Assembly (NCBI RefSeq): GCF_013450155.1
Contig: NZ_JACCKD010000006.1
Span: forward strand, 248,001-312,000
Direction of reading: 5' to 3'
Source of the DNA: Haloechinothrix aidingensis
Lineage (GTDB): Bacteria; Actinomycetota; Actinomycetes; Mycobacteriales; Pseudonocardiaceae
DNA: 64,000 nucleotides
In this document: in pieces, positions 36,864-45,517 of the stretch
Layout: each line of letters starts with the position of its first letter
Position numbering within the stretch: position 1 is the first letter of the stretch
Notes under the pieces: model-generated
Database searches by the model: none
Seen by the model: the letters and a program-made list of their open reading frames with translations, nothing else
What the model was told of the DNA's origin: nothing
Position numbers and translations under genes: made by a program

Positions 36864-36897
36864 GAAGGCACCCGGTTCATGCGTCATCTGCGAAGCT

Positions 36898-36938
36898 GCT
36901 GAAACATTGGGGGTGGGGCGCCCCCACAATGTTCCAGC
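36898..36938. repeat. Inverted repeat near attL
   Basis: GCTG-a-AACATTG (36898-36909) is complementary to CAATGTT-c-CAGC (36927-36938), one mismatch, with a G/C-rich centre. It may be an operator or a terminator blocking read-through into the element. Confidence 0.55.
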
Positions 36939-36953
36939 CTTCCGGTTACACCT

Positions 36954-37085
36954 GTGACATAGAGAGAGTGGGAGTTACAGCATCGAAGAGAGTGTCACTC
37001 AGCTGTCACACCCAGAATCGCAGGTCAACTGGCATCGAGTGACAGAGTGACAGGTGTGACAGTTTGGCCCTGGTCCGGGTGTCAC
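36954..37085. repeat. Cluster of TGTCAC/GTGACA hexamers
   Basis: At least seven copies occur in 132 bp (36954, 36993, 37004, 37039, 37047, 37056, 37080), in both orientations. Four more lie at 47762, 47771, 47814 and 47826, between the RepA-like and Xis genes. Occurrence at these two control regions suggests binding sites for one element-encoded protein, for example Xis. Confidence 0.55.
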
Positions 37086-37539
37086 TGGCTTCGCACCCGC
37101 CTACCGTGGTGCCGTATGCGTATCAGCCTCGGACGGATGACACCGGCGACCACTTTCCGGGCCGTGTGTGACCGTCTCATGTCGAAACTCTACCCACGTC
37201 AGCGGCGCTGATGTTGCTTCTCCCGCACTTTACTTGTCGCGCAGGCCCCTTGGGGGCTACGCGAGACGGGTCTCGGCGCCCAAGACGAACTCAGCAGGCG
37301 TTCGGTGATCAACGGGTACTGTTTGCGCCTCGCCGCGCTAGGCTCACAAGCGGTGCCGGATCCCGCTGCGCGCCTCGCTTGACGTGAGCATTGCGGCGCC
37401 CGGTCGCTAATCAGCAGGGGCACCCTTGGGTAGCGAGCACCGACCAATGCCTAGTCGCCAATGGGTGCCACGCTTCGACTGGTGTGTACTGCGGTTGGAG
37501 CATTGACTCTAAGTGGTTAGGGACTGACGATTTCTAGTT

Positions 37540-38544
37540 ATGGACGAACTCTGCGATCGATTCGGTATCGAGCGCCCCCCTGAGCTGCCCGACGACCATT
37601 GGGTATGCGTCGAGCGCGAGGGCCAACGGCTGAAGCGATCGTTAGAGGCCGACGATGCCTGGCAAGCGCTCAGTGACCTTAAGTGCATGGTCGAAAGCAT
37701 AGCTCGAATCGTTCTTGAGATTGAAGGTACGCCTGCTACTCCAAATGCTTCATTCGACGGTATTGTCAAGCGGGCTCACGAGTTGTTGGCACGTCAACCA
37801 GGTCACGAACTTGCCTATGATACTCCGTTCGGTAATATTGCTACGCAGTCAAACAAGATTGTGCTCAATCTTGCAACTATCAGAAACACGTACGGCGGCG
37901 GACACGGGCGTGCTCGTACTCCCATCCTTAAGGATGAAATGGTGACGCTCGCCTTCGATGGTGCGCTACTGTGGTCGCGATGGGCCTTGAGAAGACTTGG
38001 CTACTTCTCGTTGGGGCGACCTAACGCCCTCGTTGAAGATCTAGTTGTACGGAACAAGACTTTCCACTCCGGGAAGCTAAAAGAGCGTCTCATGGCGGCT
38101 AACCTGCCGGACGCGGCTGAAGATCACCAACGTAGTATTGGTGTAGCCGTGGGGCGACGCGCGATGCAAGGTACGTTTGTGGTTCGTCGGGACGGCTTAG
38201 ATCCTTGCCTGGAGTCTGATGATTTAAACACATGGCCGCGCGATTACCGACTCGGTCTCGCTTATGGCCTGTGGTTTGATCGTGGTGATCGTATAACGAT
38301 TACTGCAGGCTCGGTTAGATGGGCACTCGGAGTGCTGGAGCCTGTGTCAGATTGTGGTGACGAGCTAAAAGAATGGGTCGACGCAATCGTTCGGATCCGA
38401 AATTCGGGTGGCGTAAGTGATGATTGGCAAGAGTCGCGCGCAGTGGCTGATTTTGTCAAGTCCCAGCTGCGTGTTAGACCTGAACAGGAAAAGTTCGCTC
38501 TCCAGCGTCTGGCTGACAATATTACGCCTGAACCGCTATTCTGA
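37540..38544 (+). CDS. Abortive-infection family protein with HEPN-like motif
   Basis: 334 residues. 'LATIRNTYGGGHGRA' (about 112-126) contains an R-N-x5-H (Rx6H) arrangement, the HEPN RNase active-site pattern found in Abi_C-type proteins. The C-terminal ~140 residues are unassigned and may sense infection. The gene has distinctly lower GC and less biased codons than its neighbours, a sign of recent acquisition. It is alone in its orientation block, so it could be a self-contained phage defence cargo gene of AICE2. RNase activity is inferred from the motif. Confidence 0.65.
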   Translation: MDELCDRFGIERPPELPDDHWVCVEREGQRLKRSLEADDAWQALSDLKCMVESIARIVLEIEGTPATPNASFDGIVKRAHELLARQPGHELAYDTPFGNIATQSNKIVLNLATIRNTYGGGHGRARTPILKDEMVTLAFDGALLWSRWALRRLGYFSLGRPNALVEDLVVRNKTFHSGKLKERLMAANLPDAAEDHQRSIGVAVGRRAMQGTFVVRRDGLDPCLESDDLNTWPRDYRLGLAYGLWFDRGDRITITAGSVRWALGVLEPVSDCGDELKEWVDAIVRIRNSGGVSDDWQESRAVADFVKSQLRVRPEQEKFALQRLADNITPEPLF

Positions 38545-38644
38545 CAGCGGTTTAGACTAATGTTCACGAGGAAAATGTCTCGACAACAAGGTTAACGAGA
38601 TGGGAAGGGTCTTATTTAACTCCTCGAAGTCGCAACCGTAACCA

Positions 38645-39442
38645 TTACCCCCGAACAGTGGTGTTCAGTAGGTCAAGGAGCGGCGGGCCGAGCCCGGGTG
38701 TGACTGCGATGGTGGCAGCTGACTGCGCTGTGTGAGGTACGCCTTCGGCGTCGACCACTACGGCGCCGGCTTCCCGTGCGATGGCGGCGCCTGCGCTTGT
38801 GTCCCAGGGTTTGTTGGCGAGCATGAGGGAGCCGTCGAGGCGACCTTCGGCGACCCAGGCGAGGTCTATGGCGGCGGAGCCGAACATGCGGACGCGTTGG
38901 ACGTGGGTGGCGAGTTGTTCGGTGAGTTGTAGTCGCGGTTGGTTGCGCTCCTCGGCGCGAGGTCCAACGGCGTAGTCGCCGATAGCCACGATGGCATCCT
39001 GCAGCGCGGTTGTGCCGCTGACGTGGATGCGGGTGTCGTTGCGGAGCGCTCCGTGGCCTTTCGCGGCGGCGTAGTGCAGGTCGAGGAAGGGCATGCCCAC
39101 GACGCCGAGGATTGATTCGTCGCCGGATATGAGGCCGAGCGAGATGGCGGTGAGGGGGAGTCCGCGGACGAAGTTGGCGGTGCCGTCGACGGGGTCGAGT
39201 ACCCAGCGCAGCTCGCTCGTGGATGCGTAGGTGGCGCCGTTCTCTTCGCCGAGGAAGCCGATTTCGGGGGTTTCGGTGGACAGGAACTGTTGCAGCGCGT
39301 CTTCAACGGCGTAGTCGACCTCGCTGACCATGTCGCGGTCGCCTTTGCTGGTCACGGTGCCGGGCGCGCGGTTGTGCACGATCTGGGTGCCGATGCGGAT
39401 GGCTTCGCTGGCGACGGGCAGCAGGTGTTTCAGGTTGGCCAC
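38645..39442 (-). CDS. Inositol monophosphatase family protein
   Basis: 265 residues; GTG 39442 has AAAGGAG upstream. Metal-binding motifs of the family are present: 'FLGEENG' (with the acidic pair), 'WVLDPVDGTANFVRG' (DPxDGT), and 'KPWDTSAGAAIAREAGAVV' (WDxxAG). Members hydrolyse inositol or other sugar phosphates, histidinol phosphate or 3'-phosphoadenosine phosphate; the substrate here cannot be told. Start overlaps the end of the upstream DUF5919 gene by 13 bp, so they are co-transcribed. Confidence 0.9.
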   Translation of the reverse strand: MANLKHLLPVASEAIRIGTQIVHNRAPGTVTSKGDRDMVSEVDYAVEDALQQFLSTETPEIGFLGEENGATYASTSELRWVLDPVDGTANFVRGLPLTAISLGLISGDESILGVVGMPFLDLHYAAAKGHGALRNDTRIHVSGTTALQDAIVAIGDYAVGPRAEERNQPRLQLTEQLATHVQRVRMFGSAAIDLAWVAEGRLDGSLMLANKPWDTSAGAAIAREAGAVVVDAEGVPHTAQSAATIAVTPGLGPPLLDLLNTTVRG

Positions 39443-40311
39443 GCGGGTGCTCCTTTGTTCCAGAGGGACTCGAAGACCTGCTCGAAAACGTCGTACAGGC
39501 CTGCTTCGTTCCCGTCGCGTGTGGCGACGAAGGTTGGCGAGTCCACGCCGCGCGTGTCCGGCATGTAGGGCTGGGCGAAGCACCGTTCGTCGTCGATCAG
39601 GGTGATGTTGAACCGGATCGGCTCGTCGTAGGTACGCACCTGGAGCCGGTCCCGCGCCTCGCCAGTCAGACGCCCGCGTACGCGCTGGAGTACCTCCATG
39701 TTCAGGCGAGTAAGCGTGGAGAGGTGCCCCTCGGCGAGGTGTTCTTCCTGCTCACGAGTCTTGATAGACGCCCCGTCCGGATCGAGGAACAGGCACCTGA
39801 CCTCGCACCCCGATTCAAGGAGAGCCACAAGGCTGTGATCGGGATAGCTCTGGCAGAGCATGTTGAGCGATAGCCCCGCTAAGCGCACCTTGTGCGCGTG
39901 GTCGAGGAAGCTGTGAGGCGGCACCTGATGCGCGAACTCCGCGCGGCTGAGGAACACCCGCTCAATACCGGCTAGTTCATGAGTGACTGACGCAGGCTCA
40001 GTTGATGCTGCTGAGTGCCGTTGATCGTCGCGCGACGGAGGTGGTCCGCTGGCGGAGTCCCACGGCTCGAACAGCTCGTGAGATGCCCAGCCGTCGAACA
40101 TCGCTTCCAACACTCGGCATCGCCCGGGGTGCGGTAGCTTGCGCACTTCGCCGGACAGCCAGCGGAAGAACGTTGCCTTCGAGGGATACTCGCTCTTGAG
40201 GTGCGGATCGATCCGCTCAGCGACCTTGACGAACTCTCGACAGAAAGCACCGTGCTCCTGCAGGTGCCGTTGCCGTAGGAGCGCTTTGAGCACCGTGCCG
40301 TCAGCCGCCAC
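39430..40311 (-). CDS. Transcription regulator-like protein with DUF5919 domain
   Basis: 293 residues from GTG 40311 (GGGGGA upstream). The N-terminal ~75 residues ('YPSKATFFRWLSGEVRKLPHP') resemble a helix-turn-helix module. The C-terminal ~160 residues ('VRLAGLSLNMLCQSYPDHSL', 'GCEVRCLFLDPDGASIKTRE', 'VRTYDEPIRFNITLIDDERC') form a DUF5919 domain related to phospholipase D-like folds. It often accompanies metabolic cargo on actinobacterial elements. It probably controls itself and the inositol phosphatase, inferred from the overlap. Confidence 0.75.
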   Translation of the reverse strand: MAADGTVLKALLRQRHLQEHGAFCREFVKVAERIDPHLKSEYPSKATFFRWLSGEVRKLPHPGRCRVLEAMFDGWASHELFEPWDSASGPPPSRDDQRHSAASTEPASVTHELAGIERVFLSRAEFAHQVPPHSFLDHAHKVRLAGLSLNMLCQSYPDHSLVALLESGCEVRCLFLDPDGASIKTREQEEHLAEGHLSTLTRLNMEVLQRVRGRLTGEARDRLQVRTYDEPIRFNITLIDDERCFAQPYMPDTRGVDSPTFVATRDGNEAGLYDVFEQVFESLWNKGAPAWPT

Positions 40312-40461
40312 TGAGTCCCCCTTCGCTTCACGGTCCCGCCGTGAGACTTAGATGAGACCAGACGAGTAACGAACGGTCAAGATGAGAACTACACGAAGTA
40401 GTGATGAGAGCGCTGACCAGGCGAAACTCGAGACATGGCAACGACAGCAGACGCACAGAAC

Positions 40462-40818
40462 TCACTCCGTGAGCTTCGAGAGTGCATCAGAGACCCGATC
40501 CTCAAGCCCGGCCACTTGTTGGCGCAGGTGATGCAGTTCCGACTGGACTTCCCGCAGCTCGTCTCGGGCCGACTCTACGCGGTCCTCTCCGCTGACCGCG
40601 GAGTCGTCGGGGGAGAGGACGACCGCACGGCTCGCCGTCTTGGTCGCGATCAGCCCTTCCTCCGAGAGGATCCGCACGGCCTCGCCGACGGTGTTCGGTG
40701 CCGCCCCGAACATCTTCGCGAGCTGGCGGTAGCCGGGGAGCTTGTCACCGCTCCGGTACTTGCCCGAGGTGATGTCCCGTCGAAGCTGCGTGGCGATCTC
40801 GTGCCGGTCTAGCCCCAT
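40462..40818 (-). CDS. GntR-family repressor (KorSA-like)
   Basis: 118 residues. The N-terminal winged helix (about 10-72) has 'SGKYRSGDKLPGYRQLAKMF' and 'APNTVGEAVRILSEEGLI', the GntR signature. The short C-terminal segment is a heptad helix ('VQSELHHLRQQVAGLEDRV'), not a ligand-binding domain. Short GntR proteins of this type repress transfer or replication genes on AICEs. It is divergent from the transfer operon, with palindromic operators in between. Confidence 0.85.
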   Translation of the reverse strand: MGLDRHEIATQLRRDITSGKYRSGDKLPGYRQLAKMFGAAPNTVGEAVRILSEEGLIATKTASRAVVLSPDDSAVSGEDRVESARDELREVQSELHHLRQQVAGLEDRVSDALSKLTE

Positions 40819-40851
40819 GAAGATCCCTTCGTAGACCCATCAAGTCTAGCT

Positions 40852-40929
40852 CTGTCTTAAGCCAGTTGTTGACATGGCGCAACTGACTCACTTACTGTCT
40901 TAAAACAACGCACTGACTTAAGTCAGTTG
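40852..40929 (+). promoter_or_regulatory. Promoter and GntR operators of the AICE2 transfer operon
   Basis: TTGACA (40869-40874) and TACTGT (40893-40898) give a promoter with 18-bp spacing. ACTGACTTAAGTCAGT (about 40911-40926) is a perfect 16-bp palindrome downstream of -10; related sites CTGTCTTAAGCCAGTTG (40852-40869) and CTGTCTTAAAACAAC (near 40894) flank or overlap the promoter. Three sites of the form CTnnCTTAAnnCAGTTG would let the divergent GntR protein block both directions. Confidence 0.7.
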
Positions 40930-40958
40930 TGTGTTGGAGAACAACGAACAGGAGCCGC

Positions 40959-41273
40959 ATGGAGTTCACACGGATCGCCAATCGGCAGGCACGGGAGTGG
41001 CTGCGTACGGCGCTGGATGACGACGTTTTGGCAGTTCAGCAGGAGGAGGACATGGCTAACGAGCGTGTGGAGATTGATGCGTTGATCGAGGCCGTTGATC
41101 GCGAGATGGCGGCGGAGGCGCGCGCGGAGACGGAGCGGGTTCAGCGCGAGGTGCGCGGCCAGGTGCGGGCGCGTCGTGCTCGCCGTCGCGCTGATCGCGA
41201 GGTGCTGCGGTCGCTGCCGGTGCGGTTGGACCGCACGCAGGTCGGCGACTGGATCGAGAGCGAGGCCGCGTGA
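40959..41273 (+). CDS. Small charged coiled-coil protein, first gene of the transfer operon
   Basis: 104 residues from ATG 40959; AGGAG is 5 nt upstream. Mostly helical and rich in Glu/Arg ('EAVDREMAAEARAETERVQRE' region), likely coiled coil. Ends with TGATG coupling to the next small gene. No known domain; homologous positions in AICEs hold spread proteins or regulators. Confidence 0.55.
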   Translation: MEFTRIANRQAREWLRTALDDDVLAVQQEEDMANERVEIDALIEAVDREMAAEARAETERVQREVRGQVRARRARRRADREVLRSLPVRLDRTQVGDWIESEAA

Positions 41274-41416
41274 TGTGCAGTGTTGTCGACCGTTTCGGTG
41301 TCCCTGGCCCGGCGGGTGGTCCCGCCAAGAACACTTCCGCTGGGCCAGGGCTCCCCGTCTCCGTATCTGACGATTCGAGGAGGTCACCCATGGTAGAGGC
41401 TGGGGGTGAGTCGTGA
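41273..41416 (+). CDS. Short coupled ORF (47 residues)
   Basis: ATG at 41273 overlaps the preceding TGA (TGATG) and the stop TGA 41414-41416 overlaps the next ATG (TGATG), giving an unbroken coupled chain 40959-41946. The peptide is Gly/Pro/Ser-rich ('FGVPGPAGGPAKNTSAGPG'). The double coupling is the main evidence; function unknown, possibly a translational-coupling leader. Confidence 0.4.
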   Translation: MCSVVDRFGVPGPAGGPAKNTSAGPGLPVSVSDDSRRSPMVEAGGES

Positions 41417-41946
41417 TGGCTCGCCGATTGCCGTGGGATTTGCGTCCGGTGCCGTGGTCGGACGTTGCGGAGTTCACGCGCGGCACCTTCGAGGGGTTGC
41501 CGTTGCTGTCGTGGGGGATCGCTCCGCGCGACAAGCTGGCCACGCGACGCCAGCTGCGGGCGATGGGGTTGCGCCCGGGCGGGCAGGATCCGGTGGCGCT
41601 GCTGATGTTTCGACATCGAGCAGCGTGTACGCGGGTGGTTGCCGAGCTATTCCTGATCGACCGGGCGCGGCCGGTGCGGCCGATGACCCCGGCCCGGTGG
41701 CGGGCGGTGCACACCGCGTTGGCGGCCCGCCGCACGTGCGGCCAGTGCGGCACCGACACCGAAACCTATCTACCGCGAGAACGGCGGGTGTGTGAACCGT
41801 GCCGGTACCGGCTGGGTGCGCTGGACGCGGATGACTACCTGCACGACTACCTGGCCGGCACGTCGGTGTTGGCTGGCGAGGAGTGGTCGGTGCCGGTGAT
41901 TCCGCTGCCGCGTGCCCCGCGTCCGGAGGAGGGGGTGGCGGCATGA
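41416..41946 (+). CDS. RRQRL motif-containing zinc-binding protein
   Basis: 176 residues from ATG 41416. 'TRRQLRAMGLRPGGQDPVA' carries the RRQ-L signature, followed by 'TCGQCGTDTETYLPRERRVCEPC', two CxxC pairs that form a zinc ribbon. This family is a regular component of AICEs and lies before the DUF2637 protein; its role is undetermined but assumed to be in DNA transfer. Its stop overlaps the next ATG (ATGA). Confidence 0.85.
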   Translation: MARRLPWDLRPVPWSDVAEFTRGTFEGLPLLSWGIAPRDKLATRRQLRAMGLRPGGQDPVALLMFRHRAACTRVVAELFLIDRARPVRPMTPARWRAVHTALAARRTCGQCGTDTETYLPRERRVCEPCRYRLGALDADDYLHDYLAGTSVLAGEEWSVPVIPLPRAPRPEEGVAA

Positions 41947-42887
41947 GTGCTTCGCAGGACGCGCGGCATGTGCCGCTGAGCCGGGCGCAGCGGTTGGCCC
42001 AGGATGCGGCAGAGGCTGCCGAGGTGCGCGCCTATGCCGAGCATCCGGATGTGGTGGCGTTGCGGGTGGAGCGTGTGCGCCGACAGGTGGACTGGCTGAT
42101 GTGGACGGGGATCCTGCTGGGTTTGGCGTTCACGATGGTCAATGTTCAGCAGTTCGCGGCCAGCGGCGCGGGTCCGTGGTCGTTGACGTGGATCGCGGCG
42201 TGGCTGCTGGATCCGATGGTCTCGGTCGTGCTGATCGCGGTGTTGCGTGCTGAGCAGATCACGGCTCGCTATCAGGTGGATACCGGCCCGTGGATCCGGC
42301 GTACGAAGTGGTTCGCCTTCTTGGCGACCTATGTGATGAACACGTGGCAGTCCTGGGGTGGGCTGCATGCGGCCGGGATCGTGCTGCACTCGGTGCCGCC
42401 GCTGCTGGTGTATCTGGCCAGCGAGGCGGCCCCGATGCTGCGGGATCGGCTGACCGAGGCTGTGCACCGGGCCGCCCGCGCGCACGCCACCGGTGCCGCG
42501 AACACCGGCCCGGCCCCTGCCGTCGAGTCGCCCGCTTCCGGTGCGGCGCCTACGGGCTCGGCTGCCGGGAACGGTCCCGCGCACACCGCGCCAGCGAAGC
42601 CGAAGCCACGGCCGCGAACTCCGGCTACGGCGCGCACGAAGGGGCAGGCGAAGCCGTCCGGGCGCAAGCTGCTCGCGGACTTCGTGACCGAGGCTCGCGC
42701 GGCCTGGGCGCCGGGCATCGAGGTCACCCCGGCCTGGGTGCGGCAGGTGACCGACTGCGCACGCGGCACCAGCAAGAGCGTCGCCGACGCACTCAACGCG
42801 GAGCTGGCCGTCGATAGCCAGGCCACCACGGTCCTGCCCGCCACTGGCGAGCACGACACCGCCCAGGCGGAGAGGAGGGCCGCCTGA
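41943..42887 (+). CDS. DUF2637 membrane protein (Spd-like)
   Basis: 314 residues. Four hydrophobic segments lie between about 55 and 160 ('MWTGILLGLAFTMVNV', 'LTWIAAWLLDPMVSVVLIAVL', 'FAFLATYVMNTW', 'AAGIVLHSVPPLLVYLAS'), the DUF2637 pattern, followed by a long Ala/Pro-rich linker and a small helical C-terminal domain. In AICEs it is part of the intramycelial spread or transfer machinery with TraB. ATGA overlaps both neighbours. Confidence 0.8.
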   Translation: MSASQDARHVPLSRAQRLAQDAAEAAEVRAYAEHPDVVALRVERVRRQVDWLMWTGILLGLAFTMVNVQQFAASGAGPWSLTWIAAWLLDPMVSVVLIAVLRAEQITARYQVDTGPWIRRTKWFAFLATYVMNTWQSWGGLHAAGIVLHSVPPLLVYLASEAAPMLRDRLTEAVHRAARAHATGAANTGPAPAVESPASGAAPTGSAAGNGPAHTAPAKPKPRPRTPATARTKGQAKPSGRKLLADFVTEARAAWAPGIEVTPAWVRQVTDCARGTSKSVADALNAELAVDSQATTVLPATGEHDTAQAERRAA

Positions 42888-45229
42888 TGCCGGTAGGAGA
42901 CCGCGACCACGAACACCACAATCCCACCCCCGCTGGAGGGTTCATGAACACCGACGACACCAGCGCGTCGAACGGCCCGCAGGGCCGCGCCGCGAACGAT
43001 GACAGCCACGCCGTCGCACACGGCAGCGACGGTGCGGCGAACGGGAGCACGGTGGTTCCGCTGCATCCGCACGCCGCCGCGCACCCGGAGGAGATTCCCG
43101 CGCCCCGCGTCCCGCAGGACGGGCCGGGCACGGAGCTGGCGCGTGATGAGGCGATCACGGGTGAGCTGGTCAGTGAGCGGCAGAGCCGCGCGCTGGATCG
43201 CCGGTTGGCGCGGCAGGCGACCGCGTGGGCGCGCACGGTGCCGAGGCAGGCTGTGCGGCTGGTACGCGAGTCGGAGCGTCCTAAGCAGACCGGGAAGGCG
43301 CTGGTGCGGCACGGGCTGGTGTTGTGCCAGGGCTTCGAGTCCTGGGGTAAGCGTGCCTGGGATGCCACCACGCTGGGGGTGTATCGCCGCCAGATCAAGG
43401 CCGCTGAAGCCACCGGGGACCGGGAGATGCTGCGCGAGTGGACCGAGCGCAAGGAACACGCGGTGGAGGCGCGGCATCAACGGCTGATGGACCTGCCCCG
43501 CCTGGCGGCCGGGCTCGCGAAGGTGACCGTGGGCAGTCTGCTGGGATGTGTGGTCGCCGTGCTGCTGATCGGGCTGTTCGTGCAACTGTCCGGCACGGGC
43601 GCGTTCGTCGATGTCATCACCGGGGTCATGAACACCATCCGGTGGGTGTTCACCGCGATCGCGGTCGCCTGGACTCCGCTGGTGATGGCGACCCCGTTCG
43701 CGGTGCTGTTCGCCGCGTGGCGGGAAGGCCGCCGCAGGGGCACCGCTCCGGGATGGTTGGCCACGGCCCGCGAGGCCGACACCGATGCCGCGATCGACGA
43801 GAGCACCATCGCCAAGGCACTCGAGGCACTGCGCATTCCGCAGGTCACGGCGTATCTCAAGCAAGGGTTGCCGCTCCAGTTCATCACCCCGGCCCGTATC
43901 GACGGGCGCGGCACGCACGCGGTGATCCGGCTGCCTGCCGGGGTCACCGCCGACAAGGTGGCCCGCCGACGGGCCGATCTGGCGACGGGCCTGCGTCGCC
44001 TGGCCAAGGAGGTCTGGCCCACCACCGGGGCTGAGGCCGGGATCTTGGATCTGTGGGTGGCGGACAAGGGCGCGCTCGCCGAAGGTGCGGGAGCCTATCC
44101 GTTGCTGGATGAGGGCACGGCCGATGTGTTCCAGGGGGTGCCGTTCGGCAAGACACTACGCGGCCAGCCGCTGGCGGCGCCGATGATGGAACGCAACACC
44201 ATCACCGGCGGCATGCCCGGTCAGGGCAAGTCTAGCGCCGCGCGCGTCATGATGTGCGGCGCGGCCCTGGACCCGACGGCTGAGCTGCGGATCTGGGTGC
44301 CCGATGCGAACTTCGACTTCGAGGCCTTCCGGCCCCGGTGCTCGCGCTACGTCATGGGTGCCGAGGATGAGCGGGTCGCCGAGATCACCGAGCACCTGCG
44401 TGAGCTGCACGAGGAGGTGCAGGGCCGGGGTGAGCTGCTGATCAAGCACGAGGCCCCGTCGGTCACCCGCGAGCTGGCCAGCAAGAACGTCGGGCTGCAC
44501 CCGCTGTTCTGCCTGCTGGAGGAGGCCCACGTGGCCATCCAGCACCCCACCTACGGCAAGGAAGTCTCGAAGCTGCTGTGCGACATCGTGCGGTTGGGCC
44601 GCAAGCGGGCGATCCATCTCATCGTCTCCACGCAGGCACCGACCAAGGACAGCATGCCGCGCGACGTCACCCGGAACTGCTCCAACGGCATCGCCTTCGC
44701 CGTCGGCGACCACGTAGCCAACGACGCCTTGCTCGGGCAGGGCGCCTACTCGGCCGGGCACCGGGCCACCGAGCTGATTCCGGGCACGGACAAGGGCACC
44801 GCCGTGGTCAAGGGCTTCACCGGCGAGCGCTCGGACATCGTGCAGGTCTATTTCCTCGACGTGGACCGCAAGAACGACCAGGTCAGCCCGATCATCGATC
44901 GGGCCATGGCCGCCGTCGCCGAGCGCGGCAGCCTGCCCGGCAGCGACAAGGCCGCACCGCAACCCGCATCGCGTGATCTGCTCACCGATCTGGACGCGGT
45001 ACTGGGCGAGCACCCGGTACCCGTGGCCGATGTTCCCGCGCTGCTGGCCGCCCACGCCCCGGACTGGGCGCCGTACCGCAAGCTCACCGGCAAGGCGCTG
45101 CGCTCGGTACTGGACCGCGACCACGGCATCAAAGTCCCCTCGACCGGCAACAAGTTCCCCCTCGATCCGGTCACGGTGCGTGACGCACTGGCACGGCGAG
45201 AGGCCGACGAGCACGACGAGACCGGCTAG
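42887..45229 (+). CDS. FtsK/SpoIIIE-type DNA translocase (TraB/TraSA-like)
   Basis: 780 residues; ATG overlaps the upstream TGA. One or two membrane helices lie around 205-275. Walker A 'GMPGQGKS' (near 443-450) and the Walker B region 'HPLFCLLEEAHVAI' define the FtsK motor; 'IVSTQAPTKDSMPRDVTRN' matches the conserved translocase C-terminus. A C-terminal winged-helix-like part follows ('LLTDLDAVLGEH' onward). It would transfer double-stranded DNA between hyphae, recognising a cis sequence, in contrast to the ICE1 secretion system. Confidence 0.93.
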   Translation: MPVGDRDHEHHNPTPAGGFMNTDDTSASNGPQGRAANDDSHAVAHGSDGAANGSTVVPLHPHAAAHPEEIPAPRVPQDGPGTELARDEAITGELVSERQSRALDRRLARQATAWARTVPRQAVRLVRESERPKQTGKALVRHGLVLCQGFESWGKRAWDATTLGVYRRQIKAAEATGDREMLREWTERKEHAVEARHQRLMDLPRLAAGLAKVTVGSLLGCVVAVLLIGLFVQLSGTGAFVDVITGVMNTIRWVFTAIAVAWTPLVMATPFAVLFAAWREGRRRGTAPGWLATAREADTDAAIDESTIAKALEALRIPQVTAYLKQGLPLQFITPARIDGRGTHAVIRLPAGVTADKVARRRADLATGLRRLAKEVWPTTGAEAGILDLWVADKGALAEGAGAYPLLDEGTADVFQGVPFGKTLRGQPLAAPMMERNTITGGMPGQGKSSAARVMMCGAALDPTAELRIWVPDANFDFEAFRPRCSRYVMGAEDERVAEITEHLRELHEEVQGRGELLIKHEAPSVTRELASKNVGLHPLFCLLEEAHVAIQHPTYGKEVSKLLCDIVRLGRKRAIHLIVSTQAPTKDSMPRDVTRNCSNGIAFAVGDHVANDALLGQGAYSAGHRATELIPGTDKGTAVVKGFTGERSDIVQVYFLDVDRKNDQVSPIIDRAMAAVAERGSLPGSDKAAPQPASRDLLTDLDAVLGEHPVPVADVPALLAAHAPDWAPYRKLTGKALRSVLDRDHGIKVPSTGNKFPLDPVTVRDALARREADEHDETG

Positions 45230-45517
45230 CCGCGCGGTGGTCGAGTGAGGCGCCACGCCCCGGGGGTGCACATGCCCGCCACGGCGGGTCCGCACGGGCC
45301 GGTTCAGCCCGCCTCACTCGGCTCACCTGGCTAACTTTCCGCAGCGCACCAGGTCAGCGGCCCGACGCTGCCGGGCGAGTGAAAAACCTAACCCACCTCC
45401 GGGCAGCTAACCCCGACCGCTAACCCCAACCGAACCGCCACACCGAGACCAACCACGGGCCATCGGTGCGGCACTGCCGACCCACAGACAGGCACACACA
45501 GTAACGGAAGGACACCC
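45230..45517. other. Candidate transfer or replication origin region
   Basis: No gene. CGAGTGAGGCG (45242-45252) pairs with CGCCTCACTCG (45310-45320) around a 57-bp loop that contains a CCCGCC-ac-GGCGGG hairpin. Three CTAACCC(C) repeats follow (45388, 45407, 45420). Position just after traB and before the prim-pol gene suits a clt locus (TraB recognition) or a double-strand origin, but this is inferred. Confidence 0.4.

Larger units (their letters stand above)
36746..37539. promoter_or_regulatory. Non-coding attL-proximal region of AICE2
   Basis: Almost 800 bp with no convincing gene. It contains candidate arm-type integrase sites, an inverted repeat and a cluster of TGTCAC hexamers, described separately. 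The interval 37100-37539 shows nothing else recognisable and has reduced GC near the Abi-like gene. Confidence 0.6.
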
